In this document: piece after piece, positions 6,517 to 15,604 of the stretch
Numbering within the stretch: the stretch's first letter is position 1
Layout of the letters: every line of letters starts with the position of its first letter
The notes under the pieces: model-generated
What the model was told of the DNA's origin: nothing
Database searches by the model: none
Seen by the model: only the letters and a program-made list of their open reading frames with translations
Made by a program: the position numbers and the translations under genes
DNA from: Melioribacter roseus
Lineage (GTDB): Bacteria > Bacteroidota > Ignavibacteria > Ignavibacteriales > Melioribacteraceae
Length of the DNA: 32,401 nt
NCBI GenBank assembly: GCA_020726285.1
Contig: DYSW01000005.1
Coordinates: 1-32,401 of the forward strand
Direction of reading: 5' to 3'

Positions 6517-9273
6517 ATGCAAGAAAAATCAATTAGTATTATTGGAGCAAAAACTCACAATTTGAAAAATCTAACTTTTGATATTCCGCGTGAAAAATTG
6601 ATAGTTTTTACAGGAGTTAGTGGAAGTGGAAAATCTTCGCTTGTCTTTGATACAATTTATGCAGAAGGCCAAAGAAGATATATGGAAAGTTTATCTTCTT
6701 ATGCTCGCCAATTCTTAAATAGAATGAACAAAGCTGATGTTGAATCGATAACAGGAATTTGTCCATCAGTAGCAATAGAGCAAAATACACCTTCGCGTAA
6801 CCCGCGTTCAACAGTTGCAACAACTACAGAAATATATGATTACATTCGCTTGCTTTTTGCAAGAATAGGCAAAACTATTTGTTTTAGTTGTGGCAACCAA
6901 GTGAAAAAAGATACCGTAACAACCGTAATAAATTGGTTAGAAAACAGAGTTTCATCTGAAAAATATTATTTAGCTTTTCCATTACATCTTCACAAAGATT
7001 TTGATTTTCAATTTGAACTTGAATTGCTTCGCAGAAAAGGATTTTTTAGAGTTTGGCAAGATGGAAATATTTGGGATTTGAACGATAAACCGAGTTTAAC
7101 TGAAGAAAATAAACTTTTTGTTGTGGTCGATAGGTTTAAAATTGAAACAAATTTGCGAGAACGACTTAGCGATTCAATAGAAGCTGCCTTCAAAGAAGGT
7201 GAAGGAAGAATAACAATAATTAACCCTGAAAATTCAGAAATTAAAGATTTTTCTAATCTATTTGAATGTTGTGGAATAGCTTACGAAGAACCAGAGCCAA
7301 GATTTTTTTCGTTTAACAATCCGTTTGGTGCTTGTCCCGTTTGTCAAGGTTTTGGAAAAACAATGGGTTATGATATGGATTTAATTGTTCCAAATCCTGA
7401 ACTTTCGATTATAAACGGAGCCATTTCACCTTGGCGAGGCAAAATATTTAGCATACACCAACGTGATTTGATTCGAAAAGCAAAAAACAGAAAAATTCCA
7501 ACAGAAATTCCTTGGCGGGAATTATCGAGTTCGCAAATAAATCTGATTGAAAATGGATTTGATGATTTTATTGGTATAAACAAATTCTTTCAAATTTTGG
7601 AAGAAAATACTTACAAAATGCACATTCGCATAATGCTTAGTAAATATCGTGGTTATCATAAATGTTCAGCTTGCAAAGGTTCAAGATTAAGACGAGAAGC
7701 GATGCAAGTGGAAGTTGGAAATTTATCAATTGATAAAATTGTTTCAATGACACTGGAAAATGCGAAGACCTTTTTTGATTCAATTCAATTATCAGAGTAT
7801 GAAGAAAAAGTTGCAGGACAAATTCTCGAGGAAATAAAAAAAAGGTTGATATTTTTATACGAAGTTGGTTTGGGATATTTAACTTTAGATAGATTAAGTT
7901 CCACACTTTCCGGTGGTGAATCGCAAAGAATAAATTTAGCAACTTCGCTTGGCTCTGCTCTTGTTGGCACACTATACGTTTTGGATGAACCAAGTATCGG
8001 ACTTCATCCTTCGGATAACGAAAAATTGATAAAGATTATGAAATCGCTTCGCGATTTAGGAAATACTGTAATAGTTGTTGAACACGACCCAGAAATTATG
8101 AAATCATCAGATTACATATTTGATATGGGTCCGCTTGCCGGAGCAAACGGTGGCGAAATAATTGCCAGAGGAACTTATTCTGAATTGATGAATGATGACA
8201 ATTCCTTGACAGGAAAATATCTTTCAGGAAAAGAAAAAATCCCAATTCCAACACAAAGAAGAACAGAAAAAACTATTCAACTCGAGATAAAAAACGCTCG
8301 AATGAATAATATCAGAAATCTTAATATTGAAATTCCATTAAATAAAATGGTAGTTGTTTCAGGAATTAGCGGTTCGGGAAAAAGTACATTAGTAAACGAA
8401 ATTTTAGCAAAAAATTTAGAACACCTTTTCGCGGGAAATTTCTCTTCAATTTCAAATTGTGATGAAATTATGGGCTGGAAAAACATTGACGCAATTGAAA
8501 TTGTCGATCAATCACCCATAGGAAAATCACCTCGTTCTAATCCAATAAGTTATGTAAAAGGTTTTGATTTAATTCGCGATTTGTTTTCCTCAACTCACAT
8601 TTCAAAAGCACGCGGTTACAAACCCGGAGCTTTTTCATTTAACGTAGATGGCGGAAGATGTGAGTCTTGCAAAGGAGACGGATTTGTGAAAATTGAAATG
8701 CAGTTCCTCGCAGATTTATATCTTGAATGCGAAGATTGTGGAGGAACGCGTTTTAAAAAGGAAATTAGAGACGTTACTTATAAAGGGAAAAATATTGTAG
8801 AAGTTTTAGAAATGACAACTGACCAAGCATGCGAAATATTTTCTGAAAATAGCAAAATAATGAAATATTTAACAGCATTGCAAGATGTTGGTTTGGGTTA
8901 CATAAAACTTGGTCAACCTTCAAATACACTTTCAGGTGGTGAAGCACAAAGAGTAAAACTTGCATCGCATTTGGCTAATCAGAATTCAAAGAATCGAACT
9001 CTTTTCCTTTTTGATGAACCAACTACTGGTTTGCATTTTCATGATATTCAGAAGCTAATTGATAGTTTTGAAATGCTTCTCAAAAAGAATAACTCAATCT
9101 TAATTATTGAACACAACCTTGAAATAATTAAAGTGGCTGATTTTATTATTGATATGGGACCCGGTGCTGGAATTAATGGAGGGAAAGTAGTTGCAGTTGG
9201 AACTCCGGAGCAATTAGCAGTTAACGAAAATTCAGTAACGGGAAAATTCTTAAATCCAATTTTGTTTGGATAA
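6517..9273 (+). CDS. uvrA: UvrABC excinuclease subunit A
   Basis: UvrA finds bulky DNA lesions and loads UvrB in nucleotide excision repair. The 918-residue protein has two ABC ATPase modules. Module one has Walker A 'GVSGSGKSS' at residues 33-41 followed by 'YAEGQRRYMESLSSYARQFL' and the signature 'LSGGESQRINLA'. Module two has 'GISGSGKST' and 'LSGGEAQRVKLASHL'. Zinc-binding CxxC pairs are seen at 'CPVCQGFGKTMGY' and 'CSACKGSRL', and at 'CESCKGDGF' with 'CEDCGG' in module two. I chose ATG 6517 over the upstream TTG at 6484 because AAGG lies 5 bases before it and the protein then begins 'MQEKSISIIGAKTHNLKN', the usual UvrA N-terminus. The gene is monocistronic and ends in a hairpin at 9277-9302. 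Confidence 0.97.
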   Translation: MQEKSISIIGAKTHNLKNLTFDIPREKLIVFTGVSGSGKSSLVFDTIYAEGQRRYMESLSSYARQFLNRMNKADVESITGICPSVAIEQNTPSRNPRSTVATTTEIYDYIRLLFARIGKTICFSCGNQVKKDTVTTVINWLENRVSSEKYYLAFPLHLHKDFDFQFELELLRRKGFFRVWQDGNIWDLNDKPSLTEENKLFVVVDRFKIETNLRERLSDSIEAAFKEGEGRITIINPENSEIKDFSNLFECCGIAYEEPEPRFFSFNNPFGACPVCQGFGKTMGYDMDLIVPNPELSIINGAISPWRGKIFSIHQRDLIRKAKNRKIPTEIPWRELSSSQINLIENGFDDFIGINKFFQILEENTYKMHIRIMLSKYRGYHKCSACKGSRLRREAMQVEVGNLSIDKIVSMTLENAKTFFDSIQLSEYEEKVAGQILEEIKKRLIFLYEVGLGYLTLDRLSSTLSGGESQRINLATSLGSALVGTLYVLDEPSIGLHPSDNEKLIKIMKSLRDLGNTVIVVEHDPEIMKSSDYIFDMGPLAGANGGEIIARGTYSELMNDDNSLTGKYLSGKEKIPIPTQRRTEKTIQLEIKNARMNNIRNLNIEIPLNKMVVVSGISGSGKSTLVNEILAKNLEHLFAGNFSSISNCDEIMGWKNIDAIEIVDQSPIGKSPRSNPISYVKGFDLIRDLFSSTHISKARGYKPGAFSFNVDGGRCESCKGDGFVKIEMQFLADLYLECEDCGGTRFKKEIRDVTYKGKNIVEVLEMTTDQACEIFSENSKIMKYLTALQDVGLGYIKLGQPSNTLSGGEAQRVKLASHLANQNSKNRTLFLFDEPTTGLHFHDIQKLIDSFEMLLKKNNSILIIEHNLEIIKVADFIIDMGPGAGINGGKVVAVGTPEQLAVNENSVTGKFLNPILFG

Positions 9274-9276
9274 AAC

Positions 9277-9302
9277 AAAGGACGGCAATTTTGCCGCCCT
9301 TT
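9277..9302. terminator. Bidirectional hairpin between uvrA and the outer-membrane protein gene
   Basis: A 12-base-pair inverted repeat (AAAGGACGGCAA, loop TT, TTGCCGCCCTTT) lies between the convergent uvrA and outer-membrane protein genes. The one mismatch on the plus strand (A-C) becomes a G-U pair when read from the minus strand, so the hairpin is perfect in that direction. The GC-rich core stands out in AT-rich surroundings, and T-rich sequence follows on both sides. Confidence 0.85.
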
Positions 9303-9310
9303 GAATAAAA

Positions 9311-10750
9311 TTATTTATTGAATTTCCACCTTGTACCAAAATTAAAACTAAGTATTTGAGCTTGATTTACATTTAATATATCGTTAAAATTATTTAGTGC
9401 AAATAACATCTCAAAAACTCCAGTGTCAAATCCTGTACCGAAAGTCCAAGCAACTGAAGGTCTATCGTTGCCAAATGCTAAACCAGTCATTATTGGCCAA
9501 GTTTGGAAAGGTCGCCATTCTATACCAATTCCCATTCCTAAAGATTCAGAATTGGTTGATTTTCGATTAAATCCTTGAATAATATCTGTAGCAATAACCA
9601 TCTTCCCTGGAAAATTAGCAACTAATTCATCAACTTGAAGCGAAGCACCAAATCTGAGAGAAGTTGGCAAATCTGTTGTAAAACTACTTATGTATTTTCC
9701 TTCAGATTTTGCCATATCAGCCAACGAATCAAGCATTTCTTCATCAGTTATATCTTCAATAACAAAAGCAACATCTGAATTAAATTGAGCTGCATTTTCA
9801 GTCCAAGTTACACTACCAATATTTGTAATTGAAAAACCAACTGTTAGATATTTCCATTGAGCGGACGCACCAAAATCAAGTCCAAAACCGCTACCAGCAG
9901 GCGAGAAAAATGGTGAATTTATAATAGATTCAGAACTTGTTTGTGTAGAATCAAAATCATAAGTAAATCCAAGATCAGAAGAATATGCTGATTGTGCCAC
10001 AAAATGTCCGTCAATATCTATTGAATTATCTTCATTTGTAACTATTGAAGAAGAAACTTCTTGTGTATGAAAAGTTGCAAAACCTTGAACATATTTTAAG
10101 CTAATTCCAACATTTATGTGCTCAAGTGGAGTTTTAATCAAATCAGAAAAATCACGAGCATAAGAAAGAGAATAATCTCTTAAATAGTTAAAATCTGCAT
10201 TAGCATCATTAAAATCATAATATTTACCAACAACGTTTCCGTTAAGAACCAAATCGACTGCTCCTTTTGGAAAACTGAATACACCAGATATTTGGTCACT
10301 TATGCTAAATCCGAAAGTTCCAATTTTTTTGTTTGGTGCATAAACTGCAGTTAAATATTTATAGGATGTTTGCATACTAAGATTTCCACCGTCTTCAAAA
10401 AGTGATATTAAATCGGCTTTGTCAGATTCAGTTAAATATCTTCCTTGAGTTTCACCCTCCACTTCGACGCCACCAAAATAGTAGTTGTAATTTTCGAGAG
10501 TCATAATACTATTTTCAGCAGAAAGGGCAATATTTGGTAATGCGAAAAAGAAAGTTGCTTCAATTGAACCGCTATCGGAAAATGCAAGATTTGCAGGGTT
10601 TCTGTAAATTGCGTACGCTCCTCGGGAGTTGGAAACAGATGTATTTCCCATCGATGAAGAAATTGGATCGTTAATTGAAGTTGCTCCGCCAACTTGTGCA
10701 AAAGATGAAATTGAGGAGATTAAAAGTGCAATTAATAATATTTTTTTCAT
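9311..10750 (-). CDS. Outer-membrane beta-barrel protein (PorV/FadL-like family)
   Basis: The 479-residue protein has a signal peptide ('MKKILLIALLISSISSFAQ') and the N-terminal signature 'SSMGNTSVSNSRGAYAIYRNPANLAF', typical of the PorV/UPF0164/FadL-like outer-membrane barrels common in FCB bacteria. The rest alternates hydrophobic and polar residues, ending 'ILSFNFGTRWKFNK', as expected for beta strands with a terminal aromatic. Two ATGs compete: 10756 is only two bases after the GGAG, while 10750 lies eight bases after it, so I chose 10750. It follows the lipoprotein gene by 14 bases, so the two are likely one transcript and may act together at the outer membrane. Transport substrate or role is not readable. 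A DUF5723-type assignment is possible. Confidence 0.72.
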   Translation of the reverse strand: MKKILLIALLISSISSFAQVGGATSINDPISSSMGNTSVSNSRGAYAIYRNPANLAFSDSGSIEATFFFALPNIALSAENSIMTLENYNYYFGGVEVEGETQGRYLTESDKADLISLFEDGGNLSMQTSYKYLTAVYAPNKKIGTFGFSISDQISGVFSFPKGAVDLVLNGNVVGKYYDFNDANADFNYLRDYSLSYARDFSDLIKTPLEHINVGISLKYVQGFATFHTQEVSSSIVTNEDNSIDIDGHFVAQSAYSSDLGFTYDFDSTQTSSESIINSPFFSPAGSGFGLDFGASAQWKYLTVGFSITNIGSVTWTENAAQFNSDVAFVIEDITDEEMLDSLADMAKSEGKYISSFTTDLPTSLRFGASLQVDELVANFPGKMVIATDIIQGFNRKSTNSESLGMGIGIEWRPFQTWPIMTGLAFGNDRPSVAWTFGTGFDTGVFEMLFALNNFNDILNVNQAQILSFNFGTRWKFNK

Positions 10751-10764
10751 TTTCATTTCTCCTT

Positions 10765-12408
10765 TTATTCGTCTAAATCAACGTTATAAACAATGCCAGC
10801 ACTGATTTTATACTCCAAATAATCATTTGCTCTAAATCTTACAAAAGGACCAAATGTAGATGAAGTTCCACCAGAAGTTTTTGCAAAGATTGCTAATTTT
10901 GCTTTTGCACCCGAACTTGTTAACAAATTAATCTGATTTTCATTTATACTGAAAACCAAATCTGAATGAGTTGAATTTGTAACTGCCCCGGTTTCTGAAT
11001 CAACTTGTCCTGCGGCAATTTCAAAAAGTTCACTTCCATTTGTATTTTGCAATGCAAAAAGTTCGTTTTCGTTTCTATCAACAATTGCAATTCTAACTGA
11101 AACGCCAATTGGCATTCTATTCGCAATTTCTGCACGAACATAAGCTGAGCGAACATCATTCAACGCATCTTTATCATCATCAGATAAATCAATTTCAGCT
11201 TCAGAATCATAACTTGCTTCTTTTGCTGCAAGAATTAACGGAGCGGAAATTTGTGCTGTTATTTTTATTGAATCAGATGATGAAATTATTTGTGTTGTAT
11301 TTGCAACTGGAGCTACGGTAAATTCATTGTTAATTCGTATTGAACTTGGAAAATTGAGAAGGAAATCAGTAACGTTTGTATTGTCTTGGTTAAATTCAAC
11401 AAAAAACGGTTGCCCTGTAATCATAGAATCTCTATAACTATCGCTTCCATTAAAAAGCAATTTAGTTGAATCAACAATATTACCATCTTGATTTTTTTCA
11501 AAACCTGTAATCTGCATATCATCAAAAATTACTGCAACGTTCGATATTTCTCCGATTGTTTGTGCAGTTAATTTGAGTGTGGCATCACGCAACGTTATTG
11601 ACGATTGAAAATCTTCAATATCACTTGTTAATCCGGTTTCAATTATTTGACTTATTTTTCCGAGTGATAATCTTTTTATTTTTCCTTCTAAACGTTCAAC
11701 TGTACTTGGGTCATTATTTATCGTACTTGAAAGGTTTATTTCATTATTTGAAAATGCTTTAAGTACTACTAAAAATCCTTGTGCATTTTGGTAATTATAT
11801 GGTTCAGTAAGTGGAAATCCGAAATAAACGGGCAATTCTCGGTAATTATATAAACTCATTTCTTTGGTATAAGTTCTAAAAGTATTGCCAGGAATGTTGT
11901 CGGTTACAATCATTTGTGTTCCATCTGTTTTCTTCTTAAAACCAGGTATAATTATTTTAAAGTAAGTTGAAGTTGATTCATTATTAGTAATTGTTATTTT
12001 GAATGAACCTGAACTGAAACTTGCCGCAATTAAATGATAATCCTGATCTGGATTGAAAACAATAGCCGAAGAAACTGTATCAGTTGTGGCTTCACCTTCA
12101 ATATTAAGTGCCGAGGGAAATGGAGCAGGATTAATAACTATCGATTGAGCAATTGCGTCCGTATTTTCAATGTCGTCAACAAACAAGAAATATAAACTGT
12201 CGTCTACTCCAATTGAATCATAAATCCCAAGAAAATCACTGCTTTCTGGGTCTAATAATTCCATCATTGTAACTTTGTCGCCTGTTAATGGAACGTTTAC
12301 ATCAACATCCCAATTTGGCATTATTGCATCTTTTGGAAAATCAAAACAAGCTGTTACAAAAATGGAAAGAGAAATTATGATTAAAAACTGTTTGATACTT
12401 TTTTTCAT
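10765..12408 (-). CDS. Outer-membrane-type lipoprotein of unknown function, 547 residues
   Basis: The N-terminus is a lipoprotein signal ending in the lipobox 'VTAC' with the lipidated Cys at residue 21 ('MKKSIKQFLIIISLSIFVTAC'). The mature protein is rich in Ser, Thr, Asp and Asn and looks beta-rich throughout, with no cysteine-rich or enzyme motif that I can identify. It begins 'FDFPKDAIMPNWDVDVNVPL'. AAAGGA stands 8 bases before the ATG at 12408. The downstream gene is a predicted outer-membrane barrel with only 14 bases between stop and start, so the two probably form one unit. It may be anchored to the outer membrane and face the periplasm or the surface. I cannot name a substrate. Confidence 0.75.
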   Translation of the reverse strand: MKKSIKQFLIIISLSIFVTACFDFPKDAIMPNWDVDVNVPLTGDKVTMMELLDPESSDFLGIYDSIGVDDSLYFLFVDDIENTDAIAQSIVINPAPFPSALNIEGEATTDTVSSAIVFNPDQDYHLIAASFSSGSFKITITNNESTSTYFKIIIPGFKKKTDGTQMIVTDNIPGNTFRTYTKEMSLYNYRELPVYFGFPLTEPYNYQNAQGFLVVLKAFSNNEINLSSTINNDPSTVERLEGKIKRLSLGKISQIIETGLTSDIEDFQSSITLRDATLKLTAQTIGEISNVAVIFDDMQITGFEKNQDGNIVDSTKLLFNGSDSYRDSMITGQPFFVEFNQDNTNVTDFLLNFPSSIRINNEFTVAPVANTTQIISSSDSIKITAQISAPLILAAKEASYDSEAEIDLSDDDKDALNDVRSAYVRAEIANRMPIGVSVRIAIVDRNENELFALQNTNGSELFEIAAGQVDSETGAVTNSTHSDLVFSINENQINLLTSSGAKAKLAIFAKTSGGTSSTFGPFVRFRANDYLEYKISAGIVYNVDLDE

Positions 12409-12516
12409 CAGATTTATCCTTTCTTTATTTGAAATTTCATTTGTTAAAATAATTGATAATAAATTTGTAAATCAAGCATTTAAATTATAAAATTATAAAA
12501 TTGTAATTGTTGTTTG
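12409..12516. promoter_or_regulatory. AT-rich spacer ahead of the lipoprotein gene
   Basis: This 108-base gap lies between the ispG stop and the lipoprotein start, both read leftward. It probably carries the lipoprotein/barrel promoter and the end of the ispG transcript. It contains a short tandem run of 'aaattataaaattataaaatt' type at about 12481-12503, but I see no clear hairpin terminator and no confident -10/-35 pair. Confidence 0.3.
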
Positions 12517-14424
12517 TTAATCAGATTCTATCCATTTTCCGTCAGTTTTTATCAGATTAACTAATTCTTCAACCGCAATTGATGATGAAATATTTTTCTT
12601 TACTATTTCTCGACTTCTATAAAGAGTAATTTTACCAAAACCGGAACCAACATAGCCGAAATCAGCATCTGCCATTTCACCAGGACCGTTTACAACACAA
12701 CCCATAATCCCAATTTTTAAACCTTTTAAGTGTCCTGTAACTTTTCTAATTTTATTTGTAACTTCTACTAAATCAAACAAGGTTCTTCCACACGATGGAC
12801 AAGCAATGTACTCAGTTTTTGTAATTCGAACTCGCGATGCTTGTAAAATTCCAAACATAATTTCGTTCATTTTGTACTTTTTGAAATTTTTTGGGTTCAT
12901 TTCGAGGATAATTCCATCTAAATAACCATCAAGCAACAATGCTCCAAAATCAATTGAGGCATAAATTAACCGCTTTTCTTCGTCAAGATGTAAGTAATTT
13001 CTTGCAACAATTACAGGATTCATTATCTTTTTTTCTTCTATGAATTCAAAAAATCTTTTTTGAGATAATATTCCTTCGCCAAATTCGGTGTTTATTTTCA
13101 AAATTACATTCGTATCGTTACTTATTTTTTCAAAATTTTTGTCATCTATTTCATTTAAGTTAAATTCTACAATTATTGGTGTAATAATTGTGGAATTATC
13201 AATTTCAGAAAGTTTTACAAGCGGAATTCTTCCAGAAATTTCCTTTTTTGAAATAACTTGTAGATTTTGTGGCAAATTGAAAGTTGGCAATTTATCCAAA
13301 ATCAAAAAATCGACTGCTTGTTCAGATAGTTTCCATTTATCATCTTGTTCGTTATAAAAATATCCTATTTCTTCAAAATCTTTAATTGTTATTTCACCAA
13401 TTTCTCTAAAATCTGCAATAACTTTTGTTTGATTTTCACCGCCGATGTTTGCAACAGAAAACGTTCTTCGTTTAGAATAATCATAAGGATTTTTGGTTGA
13501 AGTAATTTCGTTTTTTCCAAAACTTACCATTTTGAAATAATCAGATTGGTATTTAGATAAAATGTCTTTTGCAACCGGAATTTCATCTTCAGGCGGTTCA
13601 GTCAAAGAAACTCGGATTGTGTCGCCAATTCCTTCTTCTAATAAAGCTCCAATTCCAACTGCGGATTTTATTCTCCCGTCAATTCCATCACCAGCTTCTG
13701 TAACTCCCAAATGAATTGGATAATTCATATTTTCTTCGAGCATTCTTTTGCAAAGCAACCGATAAGCAGCAACCATAATTCGCGTATTACTTGCTTTCAT
13801 CGAAAGAACAATTTCATGAAAATCAAGATTGCGACAAATATTTACAAATTCCAATGCAGATTCTACCATTCCTTCTGGAGAATCACCAAATTTGCTCATA
13901 ATTCTATCAGAAAGTGAACCATGATTTGTACCAATTCGTATTGCAGTTTTGTTTTTTTTGCAAATTTCTACAAGTGGTGCAAATTTCAATCTAATTTTTT
14001 CTTTTTCTAATTGATATTCTTCTGAAGTATATTCATTTGTAATTATTTGTTTTTTATCAACATAATTACCAGGATTTATCCGAACTTTTTCAATTATTCC
14101 AGCAGCAATTTCAGCTGCATTTGGTGTAAAATGAATGTCTGCGATTAGCGGATTTGTAAAGCCTCGTTTGTGAAGTTCGGATTTTATTTCAAAAAGATTT
14201 TTTGCTTCGTTTGCTGATGGTGCTGTAATTCGAACAAGTTCGCCACCAGCTTTTATTATTCTGATTGATTCCTCGACAGTTGCAGTTGTGTTCATTGTGT
14301 CAGTTGTAGTCATGGACTGAATACGAATTTCGTTATTGCCACCAATTCCAACTTCACCAACTTTTATTTCCCGTGTTGGAAATCTGACTAAAGTATTTTG
14401 GCTGAAAGTATATTTTTTTTGCAT
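12517..14424 (-). CDS. ispG: 4-hydroxy-3-methylbut-2-enyl-diphosphate synthase, long form
   Basis: IspG (GcpE) converts MEcPP to HMBPP in the MEP route to isoprenoids, using a [4Fe-4S] cluster. The N-terminal TIM barrel carries 'IRIQSMTTTDTMNTTATVEES' and 'PLIADIHFTPNAA'. The C-terminal domain carries the cluster ligands 'CPSCGRTLFDL' and 'GIMGCVVNGPGE'. At 635 residues it is the long form, with an extra domain of about 250 residues between barrel and cluster domain, as known from Bacteroidetes, Chlorobi, Chlamydia and plants; E. coli IspG has about 370. I chose ATG 14424 (protein 'MQKKYTFSQ') over the upstream in-frame ATG at 14460 because it follows the stop of the preceding gene by one base (TAA-A-ATG), a coupled arrangement. 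Confidence 0.95.
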   Translation of the reverse strand: MQKKYTFSQNTLVRFPTREIKVGEVGIGGNNEIRIQSMTTTDTMNTTATVEESIRIIKAGGELVRITAPSANEAKNLFEIKSELHKRGFTNPLIADIHFTPNAAEIAAGIIEKVRINPGNYVDKKQIITNEYTSEEYQLEKEKIRLKFAPLVEICKKNKTAIRIGTNHGSLSDRIMSKFGDSPEGMVESALEFVNICRNLDFHEIVLSMKASNTRIMVAAYRLLCKRMLEENMNYPIHLGVTEAGDGIDGRIKSAVGIGALLEEGIGDTIRVSLTEPPEDEIPVAKDILSKYQSDYFKMVSFGKNEITSTKNPYDYSKRRTFSVANIGGENQTKVIADFREIGEITIKDFEEIGYFYNEQDDKWKLSEQAVDFLILDKLPTFNLPQNLQVISKKEISGRIPLVKLSEIDNSTIITPIIVEFNLNEIDDKNFEKISNDTNVILKINTEFGEGILSQKRFFEFIEEKKIMNPVIVARNYLHLDEEKRLIYASIDFGALLLDGYLDGIILEMNPKNFKKYKMNEIMFGILQASRVRITKTEYIACPSCGRTLFDLVEVTNKIRKVTGHLKGLKIGIMGCVVNGPGEMADADFGYVGSGFGKITLYRSREIVKKNISSSIAVEELVNLIKTDGKWIESD

Positions 14425-14425
14425 T

Positions 14426-14932
14426 TTATTTTCTTTCGAATTGTGTTTCAAGAAATTCATTTAACGCCAACAAATTACGAATTGTTACTATGTTTTTTTC
14501 CTCATAAATACATTTATCAATTGGTATAAAATTTCTTTTTGAAAAATACTCAAAATCATAAATTTCAGCTGAAATTTGGATTTTGTTGATATTAAAATTA
14601 TTCACCATTTCAAAAATTCCATTTTGAATAGCAATAATTTTGGAATTTGAGTTTTGGAACTTTTGAATAATTTCAGATAAAACAGTTTTTTTTGTGAAAT
14701 CTGAATTTCCGCCAATAATTAATAAAGCATTATAATTAAAGGAATTAACATTGTTTGAATTGATTTCAGATTGTACTTTTCCGTTTTTTTCATCAATTAC
14801 AAGCGAATTATTTTCAGTAATTATTACGAAGCTAAGTTTTCTATTGTTAAAGAAATTCCTAACTTTTCTGAAGGCTTCAGACGAAAAATTGTTTGGTAGA
14901 TAAATTAGTGTTTTCAAAAATTTTGATTTCAT
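14426..14932 (-). CDS. Degenerate DJ-1/PfpI-fold protein
   Basis: The 168-residue protein lines up along its whole length with the DJ-1/PfpI family: 'LIYLPNNFSSEAFRKVRNFF' as the first strand and helix, 'NYNALLIIGGN' where the family has 'DALVLPGG', 'KIIAIQNGIFEM' at the nucleophile elbow, and 'YEEKNIVTIRNLLALNEFLE' where the family ends 'DGNLITSRxPxxxxxF'. At the elbow the usual 'AICHG' reads 'AIQNG', so both the catalytic Cys and the following His are gone; classical glyoxalase, deglycase or chaperone chemistry by that Cys is not expected. I chose ATG 14932; an upstream TTG at 14959 lies inside the tRNA terminator hairpin. It is coupled to ispG, with one base between stop and start. Confidence 0.6.
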   Translation of the reverse strand: MKSKFLKTLIYLPNNFSSEAFRKVRNFFNNRKLSFVIITENNSLVIDEKNGKVQSEINSNNVNSFNYNALLIIGGNSDFTKKTVLSEIIQKFQNSNSKIIAIQNGIFEMVNNFNINKIQISAEIYDFEYFSKRNFIPIDKCIYEEKNIVTIRNLLALNEFLETQFERK

Positions 14933-14948
14933 AAATTTAAAATAAAAA

Positions 14949-14968
14949 AAGCTGTGCAAAGACAGCTT
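14949..14968 (-). terminator. Rho-independent terminator after tRNA-Leu
   Basis: Read on the minus strand, AAGCTGT pairs with ACAGCTT across a six-base loop and is followed at once by a T run (14942-14950 as A on the plus strand). It lies about 20 bases beyond the 3' end of the tRNA, so it should end the tRNA transcript before the DJ-1-like gene. Confidence 0.85.
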
Positions 14969-14986
14969 AAAAGTTTGAAAATTTTG

Positions 14987-15070
14987 TGCGGAAGACGGGA
15001 CTTGAACCCGTATGACTCGAAAGTCACTACCCCCTCAAGATAGCGTGTATGCCAATTTCACCACTTCCGC
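14987..15070 (-). tRNA. tRNA-Leu, anticodon GAG
   Basis: Read on the minus strand, GCGGAAG at the 5' end pairs with CTTCCGC at the 3' end. The D arm has 'GGTGAAATTGGCATACA', the anticodon stem CTATC/GGTAG encloses the loop TTGAGGG with anticodon GAG, a long variable arm follows (class II tRNA), and the T arm contains 'GGGTTCAAGTCCC'. The anticodon arm closely resembles E. coli tRNA-Leu(GAG). The discriminator base is A and CCA is not encoded. The 84-base length is normal for tRNA-Leu. Confidence 0.97.
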
Positions 15071-15127
15071 ATTTTGAAAATGCAAAAATATTGTTACAAA
15101 GTGTAATTTCCAAATTAGTAAAAATCT

Positions 15128-15595
15128 TTATTCTCCTGGATTTCCTTGTCCGCGTCTGTTTTTCATCATATATTTTGCAATTTCTTCGCGGAATTGCTTT
15201 TCAAAAACAAGCATTTTTACAATTTGTTCTTGAGATAGCAAATCGGAAAGTGAGTTGATAAAATTTTCTCTATTTTGAAATCCTTCTTTTTCCAAGCTTA
15301 GAATTTCTTTTCTTGCTTTATCAAAATCAACTTTATCATTGTTATCCATTTTTTTGGTTAATTTTTCATAAAGTACATCAATTTTTACGGTTAGTTTTTC
15401 TTGAATTTCTTGATGATGCTTTTTGCGTGTAAAAAATTTGACTGCTGTATCTTCGTCTAAATCTAAGACTTCAACCAATTTAACTTGTTCTAATTTTTGG
15501 ATGTTTTTCCCGTGTTGAAATCTATTGAATTGGAATTGCGCATTGATTTGTGAAAATCCCACCAAGAAAATTAGAACCATAATTATTTTTTTCAT
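15128..15595 (-). CDS. Periplasmic LTXXQ (CpxP/Spy-like) protein, downstream of the anti-sigma gene
   Basis: The 155-residue protein has a signal peptide ('MKKIIMVLIFLVGFSQINA') followed by an all-helical, highly charged mature part of about 135 residues. 'LSDLLSQEQIVKMLVFEKQFREE' near the C-terminus corresponds to the LTXXQ motif of the CpxP/Spy/CnrX superfamily of small periplasmic chaperones and metal sensors. There is no His-rich or Cys metal site that I can point to. AAGGAG stands 6 bases before the ATG at 15595. The gene follows the anti-sigma gene by nine bases, so sigma, anti-sigma and this protein should form one transcript. In that context it may report on envelope state to the anti-sigma factor or be an effector; both are inference. 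Confidence 0.75.
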   Translation of the reverse strand: MKKIIMVLIFLVGFSQINAQFQFNRFQHGKNIQKLEQVKLVEVLDLDEDTAVKFFTRKKHHQEIQEKLTVKIDVLYEKLTKKMDNNDKVDFDKARKEILSLEKEGFQNRENFINSLSDLLSQEQIVKMLVFEKQFREEIAKYMMKNRRGQGNPGE

Positions 15596-15604
15596 TTTTT
15601 CTCC

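Noticed and set aside
7637..7993. 118-residue open frame on the minus strand within uvrA
   Set aside because: It lies wholly opposite the first ABC signature region of uvrA and shows no domain or start signal. It is a shadow of codon bias.
12481..12503. Tandem AAATTATAAAATTATAAAATT as a regulatory repeat or small CRISPR-like array
   Set aside because: There are only two or three short, imperfect units without spacers. This is low-complexity AT sequence.
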